A DNA stretch of 64,000 nt, taken from positions 31,215,504 through 31,279,503 of the forward strand of contig OZ037765.1 of the NCBI GenBank assembly GCA_964035545.1, in the 5' to 3' direction. Positions 63,992 through 64,000 of the stretch are shown here, piece by piece. Both the position numbers and the translations under genes were made by a program. This stretch comes from Bugula neritina (Eukaryota > Bryozoa > Gymnolaemata > Cheilostomatida > Bugulidae). The notes below the pieces were generated by a model. It saw only the letters and a program-made list of their open reading frames with translations, was not told where the DNA came from and made no database searches. Positions within the stretch are counted from its first letter, which is position 1, and every line of letters starts with the position of its first letter.

Positions 63992-64000
63992 TTCATAGAG

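Overview
The window is nuclear DNA of an invertebrate animal. It is AT-rich, nearly every gene is split into many short exons with GT-AG introns, and the recognisable proteins (ALKBH7, a HEATR4-like protein, ribosomal protein uS8/RPS15A, Miro/RHOT) are animal orthologues. The phylum cannot be fixed from sequence alone; a lophotrochozoan or invertebrate deuterostome is plausible. I built gene models by hand from splice sites, intron phase and protein similarity. For ALKBH7, HEATR4-like, RPS15A, RHOT, the 649-aa protein and the two WD40 genes, all intron phases close in frame.

Layout: ALKBH7 (+, 420-1683) converges on a HEATR4-like gene (-, 1886-7886). Next comes a 13-exon gene for an unrecognised coiled-coil protein (-, 8346-19078). 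That gene begins inside a segmental duplication: 19029-24448 is repeated as 32790-36549. The ancestral unit was [coiled-coil gene 5' end <-] [-> RPS15A] [RHOT 3' end <-]. The left copy keeps the intact coiled-coil gene but has a wrecked RPS15A. The right copy keeps intact RPS15A (34527-36301) and RHOT (-, 36472-43952) but only 50 bp of coding sequence from the coiled-coil gene. Between the copies sits a young 5.58-kb LTR retrotransposon (26222-31803) whose single 1471-aa polyprotein has the unusual order Gag-protease-integrase-RT-RNase H.

The most striking region is the wrecked RPS15A copy at 20713-24203. The RPS15A promoter, 5'TOP leader exon and first splice donor are kept. Behind them lie six 135-nt chimeric exons (start of the last RPS15A exon fused to the end of an internal exon) and an intact terminal exon. 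The splice sites are preserved, and each of the seven introns carries one copy of a ~130-nt element that looks like an H/ACA snoRNA. The same element occurs once in intron 3 and once in intron 4 of intact RPS15A (the introns before and after the penultimate coding exon). The array has no useful reading frame, so it looks like a newly formed non-coding snoRNA host gene.

After RHOT comes a second young LTR element (45672-49260) that encodes only two zinc-knuckle Gag-type proteins and no polymerase. It is followed by two tandem WD40 genes with identical exon phases (49790-55305 and 56793-62792) and the last exon of an unknown minus-strand gene at the right edge. Several minisatellites abut exons and in three cases repeat a splice site. 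A 344-bp palindromic MITE, two tRNA-derived SINE copies, several fold-back repeats and a ~616-bp (CA)n tract make up most of the remaining recognisable non-coding content.
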